From: Sipunculus nudus
Lineage: Eukaryota; Annelida; Sipuncula; Golfingiida; Sipunculidae
Reading direction: 5' to 3'
DNA length: 64,000 bases
NCBI GenBank assembly: GCA_026874595.1
Contig: CM049318.1
Span: forward strand, 13,061,241 to 13,125,240
Shown in pieces: positions 22,331 to 32,587 of the stretch (the first letter of the stretch is position 1; each line of letters opens with the position of its first letter). The position numbers and the translations under genes are program-made. Below the pieces are notes generated by a model. The model was not told the DNA's origin, ran no database searches, and was given only the letters and a program-made list of their open reading frames with translations.

Positions 22331-24957
22331 ATGGATCACTCTGTCACAGATATGTACAAGTCCGCCTTTGGTGGGAGATTGTATTTAGACACATCTTACA
22401 ACATATTTAATGGATCACCATCCGCCTATCTATTTCTCCGTCCAGATAAACTTAATTTTGAGCTGGATATATTTAAACAAGGTAAGTCTCAGCCATTATC
22501 GCACCACCTTTTTATAAATGGTCAAAATTCTCCCATTAAAGATTCCAACATTCAGAATATACTGTAGATTCAGATAATATCGTTGGCTTAAAATTTCGAG
22601 GTTTTTGTACAAACCGCATATCGTGGGGTATTTGAATTCGTGAACAGACAAAGAAAACTTTAGGAAATTATGTTTATTAATACCTCCATGTGCGCAAGGA
22701 AGACGAGGCCGATGTGCCCAGGTGGTTCGGCTTTGATGCTTATCACAAGGTGCGCCTGTACCGCGGTCAGTCGGGTCATGTAGTGTTGAACAAACATGCT
22801 CCGCCCGACCCGTGCCTAACAAAGAATTAATCAGCCGTGACCGACACGTGCCGGGCGATACATCGGCTGTTAGTTTTAACACCCGATACATCGGCTATCA
22901 GTTGTAACACCCGATCACACCACGTTCACAGAAAACGTAAACCATCACTTGACCGGAGGAAAAATGAAACGGGACTGTCCACATGAAGGTTTTTAACTTT
23001 TTTTTAATCTAGGCGGTAGTCACATGTTGCGCCTGTAAATCCCTGAAGGGGCGGTGAGACGAGACACGGTTCGTTCGTCATTCATCATGTCAGCTATATT
23101 TGGAGATTATAAAGAAATAATTTTCCTAATATAATATACTCTGGCGCTTACTAACGCTAACATATATGTACAACTATCGGCAATATTCGAAAGAAGTACC
23201 GCCTGCATGTATTTTTATTGGCTCACTGTTATGCACGCAAATGTTGTCGTCATATTCGGAATAAGTGCGGTTATCGCGGTAATGCAAAAGAGTTTTGGCC
23301 TTGTATTTTAGGCCAATAGGTAGCGTAAGTCTCGTTTAATCCCTATTGAAAGAAGGATGAAAAGGCCGGTTCCGAAAAAGCGGCGCCTCGGTAGCTGTGG
23401 TTACGAACATTGGAACCTGTGTACCGTTCTTGGCGTGTCAGATCTACCGCTTTGCACGACAGAAATGTGGTATTGTTCTTGAATTTTTTTCACCCGATAT
23501 GTTAATAAGAGGGAATGCAGGGGATACGTTTTCAGTTTAAATTACAATTTGATATTGTTTTATTTTAAAGATATCAGGGGGGCCGTGTTTGTACGATATT
23601 AGGGAAAATAATTCAATTGACAAAAGAATATTTATAAATCACGTATTTTTATAGTAATTTACGAAAAGCAATTGATTGCATTTAATAAATGTATCAAAAA
23701 CAATCATAAAATAGTAAAAACAACTTTTGATCTTTATTGAAAATTCAGCCAACAGTAACAATTATAAATATAAAGTTGACCACCAGCTGCCGTTAAGATA
23801 CCGTATATCCTCTGACCGTATGATTTTTTGATCGTTTGAATCATGAATTCGTGGATTATCTTGATCCACGAAAACCACGAAAAAAAAATCCCAACTAATA
23901 TTTCTGAATCTACAGTATTAGATTTTGGTGTAAGAGCAGCCATGTAGCAATTCTGTCTGGACCCTTGAATTAACCCTCAATGTATGTTAGGAGTCTTTAC
24001 TTCAGTGTGAAGTTAATGCTATAATTTATAAATTGATATATAAAATATAGCGGAAACAAAATCTATGTGTTTGTGTTTTGTTTTAATGAATCTGAATTAT
24101 AACACGACATTTCGTTCAAGAGCTATCCATGGGAGGAGCCCCTGGAAATTGGCTGCCGACCAACCATCGACTTTGTCATTGTCCCGTGTCCATATTTTGA
24201 TGAGATATATTTGGCAGACTTTAACAAAGGCTCGAGAATAAAGATAGAACTGTGGCGTCAGGGGTCGCCCAAGGCATTTGAATGGTCCGAGTTTTTCAAA
24301 CATATAACGAACCTGGAAGGCAATGGGCATGGTACAAATGTTACAGCTTTGTTTCTAGGAGCTAGGGTAAATTATGCACCGGCATATTATATCTCTGATT
24401 ATTCATCTCAATATACTAGTATATTATTTCCTTTTAAACTTTCCAAAAACAAAGTAACTTAATTTGGCTAAATTCGAGCATCCCGCTTCATTAAGAAGAA
24501 TATATAAATATATAAATATTTAATGTAACAGGACGACATTAAGATAACAGGAAAAAAGATCTGTGCGATGGATATTTAGGAAATTATGGTCGGAACGTCA
24601 CACAGAGGTAAAGTCAAAGATCAAAGCCGTTCTTCCCTGTGACGTTCTTCATAAAAATCCTCTCGCACCAAATCAGCCGGATTCATTTGATTGTGTCATC
24701 ACCAGCAACTGCTTGATCTCGGCAAGTGCCAGCTAGGATGACTATTTTGCTGCGATAGAAAATGAAACACGCCTTGTGCAGAGAGGAGGAGATTTCTATC
24801 ATTCACCGCGCTTGGTAATACAAGATATTAAGTTGAAGGCATCGTTTTCCCGGTGCTGAAAATAGATGGAAATCTACATAAACATGTCATTGAAAAGGCT
24901 GTTTTTTATAAATACAATCATTATACAGTATCTTGATAGCAAAATCTTGGTACATTA
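22331..24957 (+). pseudogene. NNMT-like methyltransferase pseudogene, unit 1
   Basis: Exon 1 (22331-22481) is intact, same 151 nt length as genes 1 and 2, begins MDHSVTDMYKSAFGGRLYLD and has a better donor (G|GTAAGT). Exon 2 (24121-24327) is 2 nt short near its start relative to genes 1 and 2, shifting the frame. Its SAM motif reads PLEIGCRPT, with the second motif Gly replaced by Arg, and its donor is GC (GG|GCATGG) instead of GT. Exon 3 (24580-24957) keeps a TTTAG acceptor and VKSKIKAVLPCDVLHKNPLA, but has an in-frame TAG at 24734-24736, a 1-base deletion near 24795 (gatttctatc against gattttttatc), and a further TAA at 24829-24831 in the realigned frame. Its last codons are lost. It cannot make a family-length enzyme. 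Read-through of exon 1 into intron 1 would give a short peptide ending at 22567. Confidence 0.9.
22856..22915. repeat. 28-bp direct repeat in intron 1 of the unit pseudogene
   Basis: Two copies of a 28-base motif beginning 'cgatacatcggct' and ending 'taacacc' (22856 and 22884), then a partial third at 22912 starting 'cgatca'. It occurs in all five units at the equivalent place. Its origin is unknown. Confidence 0.75.
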
Positions 24958-25272
24958 ACTGAATTGCTGGTATGCCTGAACTCTTTTTCTGTTGAAAATA
25001 TTCTACAACTTGTGCCTTAAAAAGCTCATGAACAGCCCTGCAAGGGTAAACTATGGGTGCAATCACCTGTATTCTTCAAATTTATTAACATGAATCTCTG
25101 TGACCTCTCTTGTTTTCTCCTCTGGTTTTGACGGTCTGAGCGTGAGTACCAGGTCGAATTGACCTAACCACCACAGCTCTTATGCTCCGCCCCTTTGACT
25201 AAGCTCTAAAACCGCTCCTTCACAGAAGACTTTCCATGTGTATGGTTGCGAGAGCTGTTTTTAAGACAATAG

Positions 25273-25280
25273 TGACGTCA
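25273..25280. promoter_or_regulatory. CRE-like palindrome TGACGTCA
   Basis: A full consensus CREB/ATF octamer about 300 bases after the pseudogene, repeated in each unit. An 8-base match can occur by chance and no transcription start is evident nearby. Confidence 0.2.
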
Positions 25281-26141
25281 CAAAGGTCAGTCGAGTTATA
25301 CGTAGTGTTGAGTGAGGAGCTCAGCAGGAATCGCTATGTCTCTGTTATGTAGTGTTGATTATATGGCAATCATTGTGAAGTGCCGTGCCATATTTTGATT
25401 AAATTATCTCATTCCAATTCATAGCAAGGTAGGCCATTACTATTCACTTGGCAGTCGACGGAAGAGCTTTACCAACCCTTGGCCTTTAACATTTTTTTAA
25501 TATTGTCTCCTAGGTAAAAATAAATGTCCCGGAAAAACATGCACTGAAATGACATGTGTTCTGTGACTGCCTGATCGGTGACTTGGCTTATCTTGGCAAG
25601 TCTAGCACGCCTTGTTTTTTTTTTTTTTTTGTTCTTCTTTTAATTTTTTTCTGGTAGAGGACTGTCGATATGGTGGCGGCACCAATTTTCATCCATCCAA
25701 TATTTGGTCAGATCAGTTGCTTATAGTTATCAGCTGAGAGTCATCAAAGGATCATATCACCTTGTTAATTTTGATATGACTAGGGTACTGGTATAACAAT
25801 CAAATACTATTGTGGATTTTGCTCTTTTGTGATTATTTTAATACATAATGTAATTATCAACTATTGCAGTAACTGAGAGTTGAACCTGCGAGCTGACATT
25901 GGGAATCTTTGTTTTATCAAACTGTCGGGGACTCAATGTTATTAAAATTTTCTGCGTTGGACCTGTTAAGTTCTGACCTTAACACATTCCCCCAGTGCCA
26001 GGGCCTGCAACAATCTCGGGGAGGTCCGGGTGAGTAAGTTCTAGGTGTGAAATGCTGATAACGAGGGTGTGAAGTCCACCTGGTCCACGGGCCATAAAAC
26101 TTGCCTGAGGTGTTATGCACAGAAGGATGTCATAACCCTGT

Positions 26142-26167
26142 TAGGCCTAATTAGCTAATTAGGCCTA
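26142..26167. repeat. 26-bp perfect palindrome
   Basis: The two arms are TAGGCCTAATTAG and CTAATTAGGCCTA, with no spacer. It is present in every unit (for example 33775-33800 in unit 2). It could extrude as a cruciform or be the joined ends of a small inverted repeat. Confidence 0.9.
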
Positions 26168-26220
26168 CAGCCAGAAAGGACTTCAAAGGAAACAAGCGCA
26201 GATATGCCCTCACATGCACA

Positions 26221-26316
26221 AATATATATATATAATATATATATATAATATATGTATAATTTATATATATATATATATATATATAAAATATTTATATATA
26301 TATATAGAGAGAGAGC
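26221..26316. repeat. TA/GA compound microsatellite of the unit
   Basis: Interrupted TA runs end in a GA run. Subtype A units carry a longer TA part and a shorter GA run than subtype B units (2 and 5). This length difference accounts for most of the difference in unit size. Confidence 0.9.
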
Positions 26317-26570
26317 TAGAGAGAATTCATATGTTTACACCAGGACCGGGAAGGTCCAGCGGTTCACGCAATAGCGGCTCCTGTACACACTCGAATCGAC
26401 CTTCGATATATTAGTTGAAATAATAGATGAAGATTTGTAAAACGTCACAGTTATAATCATATATGATCATCAAAGTTCTAATGTCACTTCTATTCATCGA
26501 TCTGTTAGACCTCGCGAGGGTTGGTGTCTTATTCTGGTTTATGATTGCTATAAACTTTCAATTACACGTG

Positions 26571-26660
26571 TGGGATGATGGCTCAGGGGTAATGTAATAG
26601 GTCAAGTAACGCGTGAACGAAAACCGCGCAAGTTCGATTCCCCAATTTGCGTTTTTTTTC
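26571..26660 (+). ncRNA. tRNA-like Pol III element (probable SINE remnant), unit 1
   Basis: An A-box-like TGGCTCAGGGGTAA at about 26579 and a B-box-like AGTTCGATTCC at 26631-26641 lie about 52 bases apart, followed by a T run at 26652-26659 that could terminate Pol III. The T-arm stem does not pair (only the closing G-C fits), so it is not a functional tRNA gene. A tRNA-derived SINE head is the likelier source. Confidence 0.4.
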
Positions 26661-27692
26661 TTTTTCTTTCATTTTACAAACTTGTATTTTTACTAAACAA
26701 AAAAATTGCCATTTTGCTTTTCATTACGAACAAACTGATTCTATTTATCATTATAATTCTAAAATTGTATTATCTTTTATTACACACAGTCATAGAGTTA
26801 TTTACATACCAAGGCGATAGCATGATACAGTGGACCTCGTCATTGCCACCGTCAAACGAAGCCGGGAATTATACGAAAATTGCGTGTGATCAAAGTGTAA
26901 CCTAATATGATCACCCTGGCCTAGGGCTTATGATACAATACTTTATTATGAATTGTCTGAAAGTCATACGTCGGGGGTGCATATGGTGAATTCCAAAGTG
27001 CGGATGGGATTGTCGGTATGCTAAAGGGCCAACATGTTCCGCAAGTGATCGTCCGAGTTTGCTTTCAGAATTTTACAATTTACATGCACTTGTTGGCGAA
27101 GGTACTTACACAAGCATATTGCTATCTCTAAATGTATAGGATACGCTAGATAGCTCCAAATATGCCAAACCAATAACATGCAGCCGCGTTCTGATTACCC
27201 TGCCGATCTGTGTGTCAGGCAAGTGGCACGCGCCCTGTTGTTGTTGATTGCGCAATAGGCTGTCCTCGCGGGGCAATAAACCTGAACGACTTCACGCCAC
27301 GCTATCTCGAGTTCACACCTAAGGTGCAATCTGTCACACCTCCGTCTCACCAGCGGGTTTGCCGAAAGTAAGTGGCCAAAATAAGCCCAAATATAACACT
27401 AGACAGATTTATATGCGGTCCTCGTTTTCGTTTGATTCTAAGGAATACTCCTACACGGTATCAATTTTACACTACAGCGGGTCATGAACTTATTTCACGG
27501 TAAAGGACGAGAGCCGTGGATATTTTCAATCTCCCAAAACCTTTCTTGCTTTCGAGTTATCAAGCGCACTGATGAATTACAAATTTTACTATTTCATGAC
27601 AAGAAACCAATTTATGAATGAACTACTACTCACCTACGCAGAGTTTATTGATAAATTAAAGAGATTTCTTACTGAAAATTGCTGATAAATTC

Positions 27693-27773
27693 ATGACGAG
27701 TATACCCGTCATAGGCACTGGGGGAATCAGAAAATATGACGAGTATACTCGTCATAGGCAGCGAAAGTGTTAA
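27693..27773. mobile_element. Possible piggyBac-like terminus with paired palindromes
   Basis: A perfect 20-bp palindrome, ATGACGAGTATACTCGTCAT (27736-27755), is preceded at 27693-27712 by a one-mismatch copy. The second is followed by 'aggcagcgaaagtgttaa', which on the other strand starts TTAACACTTTCGCTGCC. piggyBac-type elements insert at TTAA and often have CCCTTT-like ends followed by ACGAGTATACTCGT-type palindromes, so this resembles such an end. No transposase or second TTAA-bounded end was identified. It is present in all five units. Confidence 0.35.
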
Positions 27774-27970
27774 TGATATACAATACCGTTCAATGATAGA
27801 AATTGTTGAGAATTAAAGTTATGGTTTTATTATGCGGTCGATCTACCTTAATATTTACGAGCGGCGTGGTGTATTAATGGAATTTCGTCAAGCTGTGATA
27901 GCAGAGAACTTTCCAATTTCAGTGTTGTGCGCGTGTCAGGCTCACATTAATGCAGAAATTGGTGGTGTAT

Positions 27971-28025
27971 TGGAATGTACAACCGACAGGTGGCCGAAAT
28001 GTTTAAGAGGGGTCACGTATCATGT
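27971..28025 (+). promoter_or_regulatory. 5'-flank-like block near the unit end
   Basis: 'gaatgtac.accgacaggtgg', then 'ccgaaatgtttaag' and 'gtcacgta', resembles the block 5' of genes 1 and 2 ('ggtgaccgaaatgtacaag...tgtcacgttac'). The next exon 1 downstream (29961) lies in the following unit, with the minisatellite between. Equivalent positions are 35590-35644, 43220-43274, 50850-50904 and 58469-58523. A 73-codon frame at 27832-28053 overlaps the block and is not taken as a gene. Confidence 0.3.
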
Positions 28026-28384
28026 AAATATCTCAGCTCTAGACGAAACCTAAGCGATAGACACCCATAAAAGTATGTGCTTGCCTGTAATCAGATGTTT
28101 GGCCGGTAGCAGTGTTATTTCGAATCTGATAATGTATAAATAACATATTTTGTGCATGTGACCTGTAATGTTATAATACTTTAGTTAATTTGATTTAAAT
28201 AAGGGTTTGGCATGAGTGTATGAAAGTGTGTAATAAACATTATTCAGCTGCTAATTTGTTTTCAGTATTACAGGTAACAGATGTGTCACAGTTTCACCAG
28301 TTTCCAATTAAACTCTAACTGGGTTTATTATTGATTGTTCCTGCCAATGGTTAAATCTTCCTCAAGTATACTTTTGTCTTTCTC

Positions 28385-29353
28385 TGACTGATGCAACGTG
28401 TGTGATTCACTCCCCGAGCGCACGCTGAACTGGTTTCTTGCGTTGCCCGTCTGCTGACTTTTCCTGACTGATACAACGTGTTTGATTCATTCCCAAAGCG
28501 CACGCTAAACCGGGCTCTTGCGTGGCGCGTCTGCTGCTTTTGTCTGACTGATGCAACGTGTGTGATTAACTCCCCCAGTGCTTGCTGAACAGGTTTCCTG
28601 AGTTGCCCGTCTGCACCCTTTGATTGACTGATGCAACGTGTTTGTGGAGTCCTGAGTTGCCCGTCTGCTGTCTTTCATTGACTGATACAAAGTGTGTGAT
28701 TCACTCCCCAAGGCGCATGCTGAGCCCGGCTCCTGTGTGGTGCGTGTGCTGTCTGTTTATGACTGATGCAACGTGTGGGATATACTCCCCCAGCGTACGC
28801 TGAACCGGGCTCCTGCGTGGCATTTCTACTGTCTTTGTCTGACTGATGCAACATGTGTGACTCACTGCCCCAGCGCACGCTGAACCGGGCTCCTATGTGG
28901 TGCGTCTGCTGTCTCTGTCTGACTGGTGCAACGTGTGTGAATCACTCCCCCAGCGCACGCTGAACCGGGCTCCTGCGTGGCACGTCTGCTGTCTTTGGCT
29001 GACTGATGCAACGTGTGTGATTCACTCCCCCCCAGCGCACACAGAGCCGGGCTCCTGTGTGGTGCGTCTGCTGTCTGTGTATGACTGATGCAACGTGTGT
29101 GATTCACTCCCCCAGCGCATGCTGAACCGGGCTCCTGCGTGGCATGTCTGCTGTCTTTGGCTGACTGATGCAACGTGTGTGATTCACTTCCCCCATTGCA
29201 CGCTGAGCCGGGCTCCTGTGTGGTGCGTGTGTGATTCACTCCCCCCAGCGCACACTGAGCCGGGCTCCTGTGTGGTGCGTCTGCTGTCTGTGTATGACTG
29301 ATGCAACGTGTGTGATTCACTCCCCCAGCGCATGCTGAACCGGGCTCCTGCAT
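28385..29353. repeat. 80-bp minisatellite, unit 1
   Basis: About 13 head-to-tail copies of a roughly 80-bp motif starting 'tgactgatgcaacgtgtgtg', containing 'cagcgcacgctgaaccgggc' and ending 'gtctgctgtcttt'. Starts are at 28385, 28465, 28545, 28625, 28679 (truncated copy before), 28760, 28840, 28920, 29000, 29082, 29162 and 29295. It is GC-richer than its surroundings. Two minus-strand frames lack stops for long stretches; these are by-products of the repeat. The array is cut at 29353 by the start of unit 2. Confidence 0.95.
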
Positions 29354-29960
29354 GACACTTGAAATTTACCCCTATCATGCATTAAAATCCGGCGAGTCCA
29401 CAATGCATCTTAAAAATTCTGTCATCTTTGCTTCATCAGTCAAATGATAATGAGTAACCTTATTCTGACTGACATGGCAGATCTATGACCGTGGCAATAT
29501 GGCCTCACCAATATATAGGTTTCTGTCCCTGGTAAATAGCCCTAACATTTCAGCCCTAAACCGAACCCCTAAGTGAGAGAAACTTAACCGAACAATTCCC
29601 GCCACGTCTAGGCTATTAAGAGTAATTTTTCCCCCTTGCTGGGAAGAATAATAGAAATTATCCTGTACAATTATATATTGCGCTAAAAAAAATACTGATT
29701 AGGAAAAAAATTATAATAACACAACTAACATATAATACAGTGCAAATGACACTGGCAGATATCGGGTGATACAATTTGTAACCAAACTGAATATGATTAC
29801 TTTACCACATCCAAGTTTTAGTCTGCATGCAAATGTGACATTAGATTTAATTTTGCTTTTTGCCCAGTCGTAAACATGAAATCACAATCTAAACTGTGAA
29901 CAACACATTTCTCATAGATACTACTGACCTGGCCGGATTTGGATTAGTTTGTCATCAGTT

Positions 29961-32587
29961 ATGGATCACTCTGTCACAGATATGTACAAGTCCGCCTTTG
30001 GTGGGAGATTGTATTTAGACACATCTTACAACATATTTAATGGATCACCATCCGCCTATCTATTTCTCCGTCCAGATAAACTTAATTTTGAGCTGGATAT
30101 ATTTAAACAAGGTAAGTCTCAGCCATTATCGCACCACCTTTTTATAAATGGTCAAAATTCTCCCATTAAAGATTCCAACATTCAGAATTTACTGTAGATT
30201 CAGATAATATCGTTGGCTTAAAATTTCGAGGTTTTTGTACAAACCGCATATCGTGGGGTATTTGAATTCGTGAACAGACAAAGAAAACTTTAGGAAATTA
30301 TGTTTATTAATACCTCCATGTGCGCAAGGAAGACGAGGCCGATGTGCCCAGGTGGTTCGGCTTTGATGCTTATCACAAGGTGCGCCTGTACCGCGGTCAG
30401 TCGGGTCATGTAGTGTTGAACAAACATGCTCCGCCCGACCCGTGCCTAACAAAGAATTAATCAGCCGTGACCGACACGTGCCGGGCGATACATCGGCTGT
30501 TAGTTTTAACACCCGATACATCGGCTATCAGTTGTAACACCCGATCACACCACGTTCACAGAAAACGTAAACCATCACTTGACCGGAGGAAAAATGAAAC
30601 GGGACTGTCCACATGAAGGTTTTTAACTTTTTTTTAATCTAGGCGGTAGTCACATGTTGCGCCTGTAAATCCCTGAAGGGGCGGTGAGACGAGACACGGT
30701 TCGTTCGTCATTCATCATGTCAGCTATATTTGGAGATTATAAAGAAATAATTTTCCTAATATAATATACTCTGGCGCTTACTAACGCTAACATATATGTA
30801 CAACTATCGGCAATATTCGAAAGAAGTACCGCCTGCATGTATTTTTATTGGCTCACTGTTATGCACGCAAATGTTGTCGTCATATTCGGAATAAGTGCGG
30901 TTATCGCGGTAATGCAAAAGAGTTTTGGCCTTGTATTTTAGGCCAATAGGTAGCGTAAGTCTCGTTTAATCCCTATTGAAAGAAGGATGAAAAGGCCGGT
31001 TCCGAAAAAGCGGCGCCTCGGTAGCTGTGGTTACGAACATTGGAACCTGTGTACCGTTCTTGGCGTGTCAGATCTACCGCTTTGCACGACAGAAATGTGG
31101 TATTGTTCTTGAATTTTTTTCACCCGATATGTTAATAAGAGGGAATGCAGGGGATACGTTTTCAGTTTAAATTACAATTTGATATTGTTTTATTTTAAAG
31201 ATATCAGGGGGGCCGTGTTTGTACGATATTAGGGAAAATAATTCAATTGACAAAAGAATATTTATAAATCACGTATTTTTATAGTAATTTACGAAAAGCA
31301 ATTGATTGCATTTAATAAATGTATCAAAAACAATCATAAAATAGTAAAAACAACTTTTGATCTTTATTGAAAATTCAGCCAACAGTAACAATTATAAATA
31401 TAAAGTTGACCACCAGCTGCCGTTAAGATACCGTATATCCTCTGACCGTATGATTTTTTGATCGTTTGAATCATGAATTCGTGGATTATCTTGATCCACG
31501 AAAACCACGAAAATAAAATACCAACTAATATTTCTGAATCTACAGTATTAGATTTTGGTGTAAGAGCAGCCATGTAGCAATTCTGTCTGGACCCTTGAAT
31601 TAACCCTCAATGTATGTTAGGAGTCTTTACTTCAGTGTGAAGTTAATGCTATAATTTATAAATTGATATATAAAATATAGCGGAAACAAAATCTATGTGT
31701 TTGTGTTTTGTTTTAATGAATCTGAATTATAACACGACATTTCGTTCAAGAGCTATCCATGGGAGGAGCCCCTGGAAATTGGCTGCCGACCAACCATCGA
31801 CTTTGTCATTGTCCCGTGTCCATATTTTGATGAGATATATTTGGCAGACTTTAACAAAGGCTCGAGAATAAAGATAGAACTGTGGCGTCAGGGGTCGCCC
31901 AAGGCATTTGAATGGTCCGAGTTTTTCAAACATATAACGAACCTGGAAGGCAATGGGCATGGTACAAATGTTACAGCTTTGTTTCTAGGAGCTAGGGTAA
32001 ATTATGCACCGGCATATTATATCTCTGATTATTCATCTCAATATACTAGTATATTATTTCCTTTTAAACTTTCCAAAAACAAAGTAACTTAATTTGGCTA
32101 AATTCGAGCATCCCGCTTCATTAAGAAGAATATATAAATATATAAATATTTAATGTAACAGGACGACATTAAGATAACAGGAAAAAAGATCTGTGCGATG
32201 GATATTTAGGAAATTATGGTCGGAACGTCACACAGAGGTAAAGTCAAAGATCAAAGCCGTTCTTCCCTGTGACGTTCTTCATAAAAATCCTCTCGCACCA
32301 AATCAGCCGGATTCATTTGATTGTGTCATCACCAGCAACTGCTTGATCTCGGCAAGTGCCAGCTAGGATGACTATTTTGCTGCGATAGAAAATGAAACAC
32401 GCCTTGTGCAGAGAGGAGGAGATTTCTATCATTCACCGCGCTTGGTAATACAAGATATTAAGTTGAAGGCATCGTTTTCCCGGTGCTGAAAATAGATGGA
32501 AATCTACATAAACATGTCATTGAAAAGGCTGTTTTTTATAAATACAATCATTATACAGTATCTTGATAGCAAAATCTTGGTACATTA
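29961..32587 (+). pseudogene. NNMT-like methyltransferase pseudogene, unit 2
   Basis: Exons 29961-30111, 31751-31957 and 32210-32587. It carries the same lesions as the unit 1 copy: the shifted exon 2 start, the Gly-to-Arg change in motif I, the GC donor, the in-frame TAG in exon 3 and the following 1-base deletion. The only change noted near exon 1 is in intron 1 (T at 30189). Confidence 0.9.

Larger units (their letters stand above)
21724..29353 (+). repeat. 7.6 kb tandem unit 1 (subtype A, 7,630 bp)
   Basis: First of five head-to-tail units. The unit starts at 'gacacttgaaatttacccct' and ends inside the 80-bp minisatellite at 'cgggctcctgcat'. Order within the unit: dead methyltransferase (22331-24957), CRE-like site (25273), T tract, 26-bp palindrome (26142), TA/GA microsatellite (26221), tRNA-like element (26571), possible piggyBac-like end (27693), 5'-flank-like block (27971) and minisatellite (28385). 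Subtype A markers against unit 2 include A/G at 25453, G/T at 25456, T/C at 24982, a 16-T instead of 17-T tract, and the AT/GA tract lengths. Confidence 0.97.

Noticed and set aside
22496-22891. 131-codon minus-strand frame at the start of each unit
   Set aside because: It overlaps exon 1's flank and intron 1 and the 28-bp repeats on the opposite strand. There is no domain or splice support; it recurs only because the units are nearly identical.
24211-24462. Single-exon 83-residue gene MADFNKGSR...
   Set aside because: It is the exon 2 remnant of the methyltransferase pseudogene read through its lost donor into intron 2.
26571-26660. Functional tRNA gene
   Set aside because: The T-arm and acceptor stems do not pair; only the internal promoter-like boxes remain.
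27832-28053. 73-codon frame MRSIYLNIYERR... in every unit
   Set aside because: It overlaps the 5'-flank-like block and has no recognised family. Conservation across units reflects recent duplication only.
28385-29353. CRISPR-like regular repeat array
   Set aside because: The 80-bp units are contiguous, with no short repeat alternating with unique spacers, and the genome is eukaryotic.
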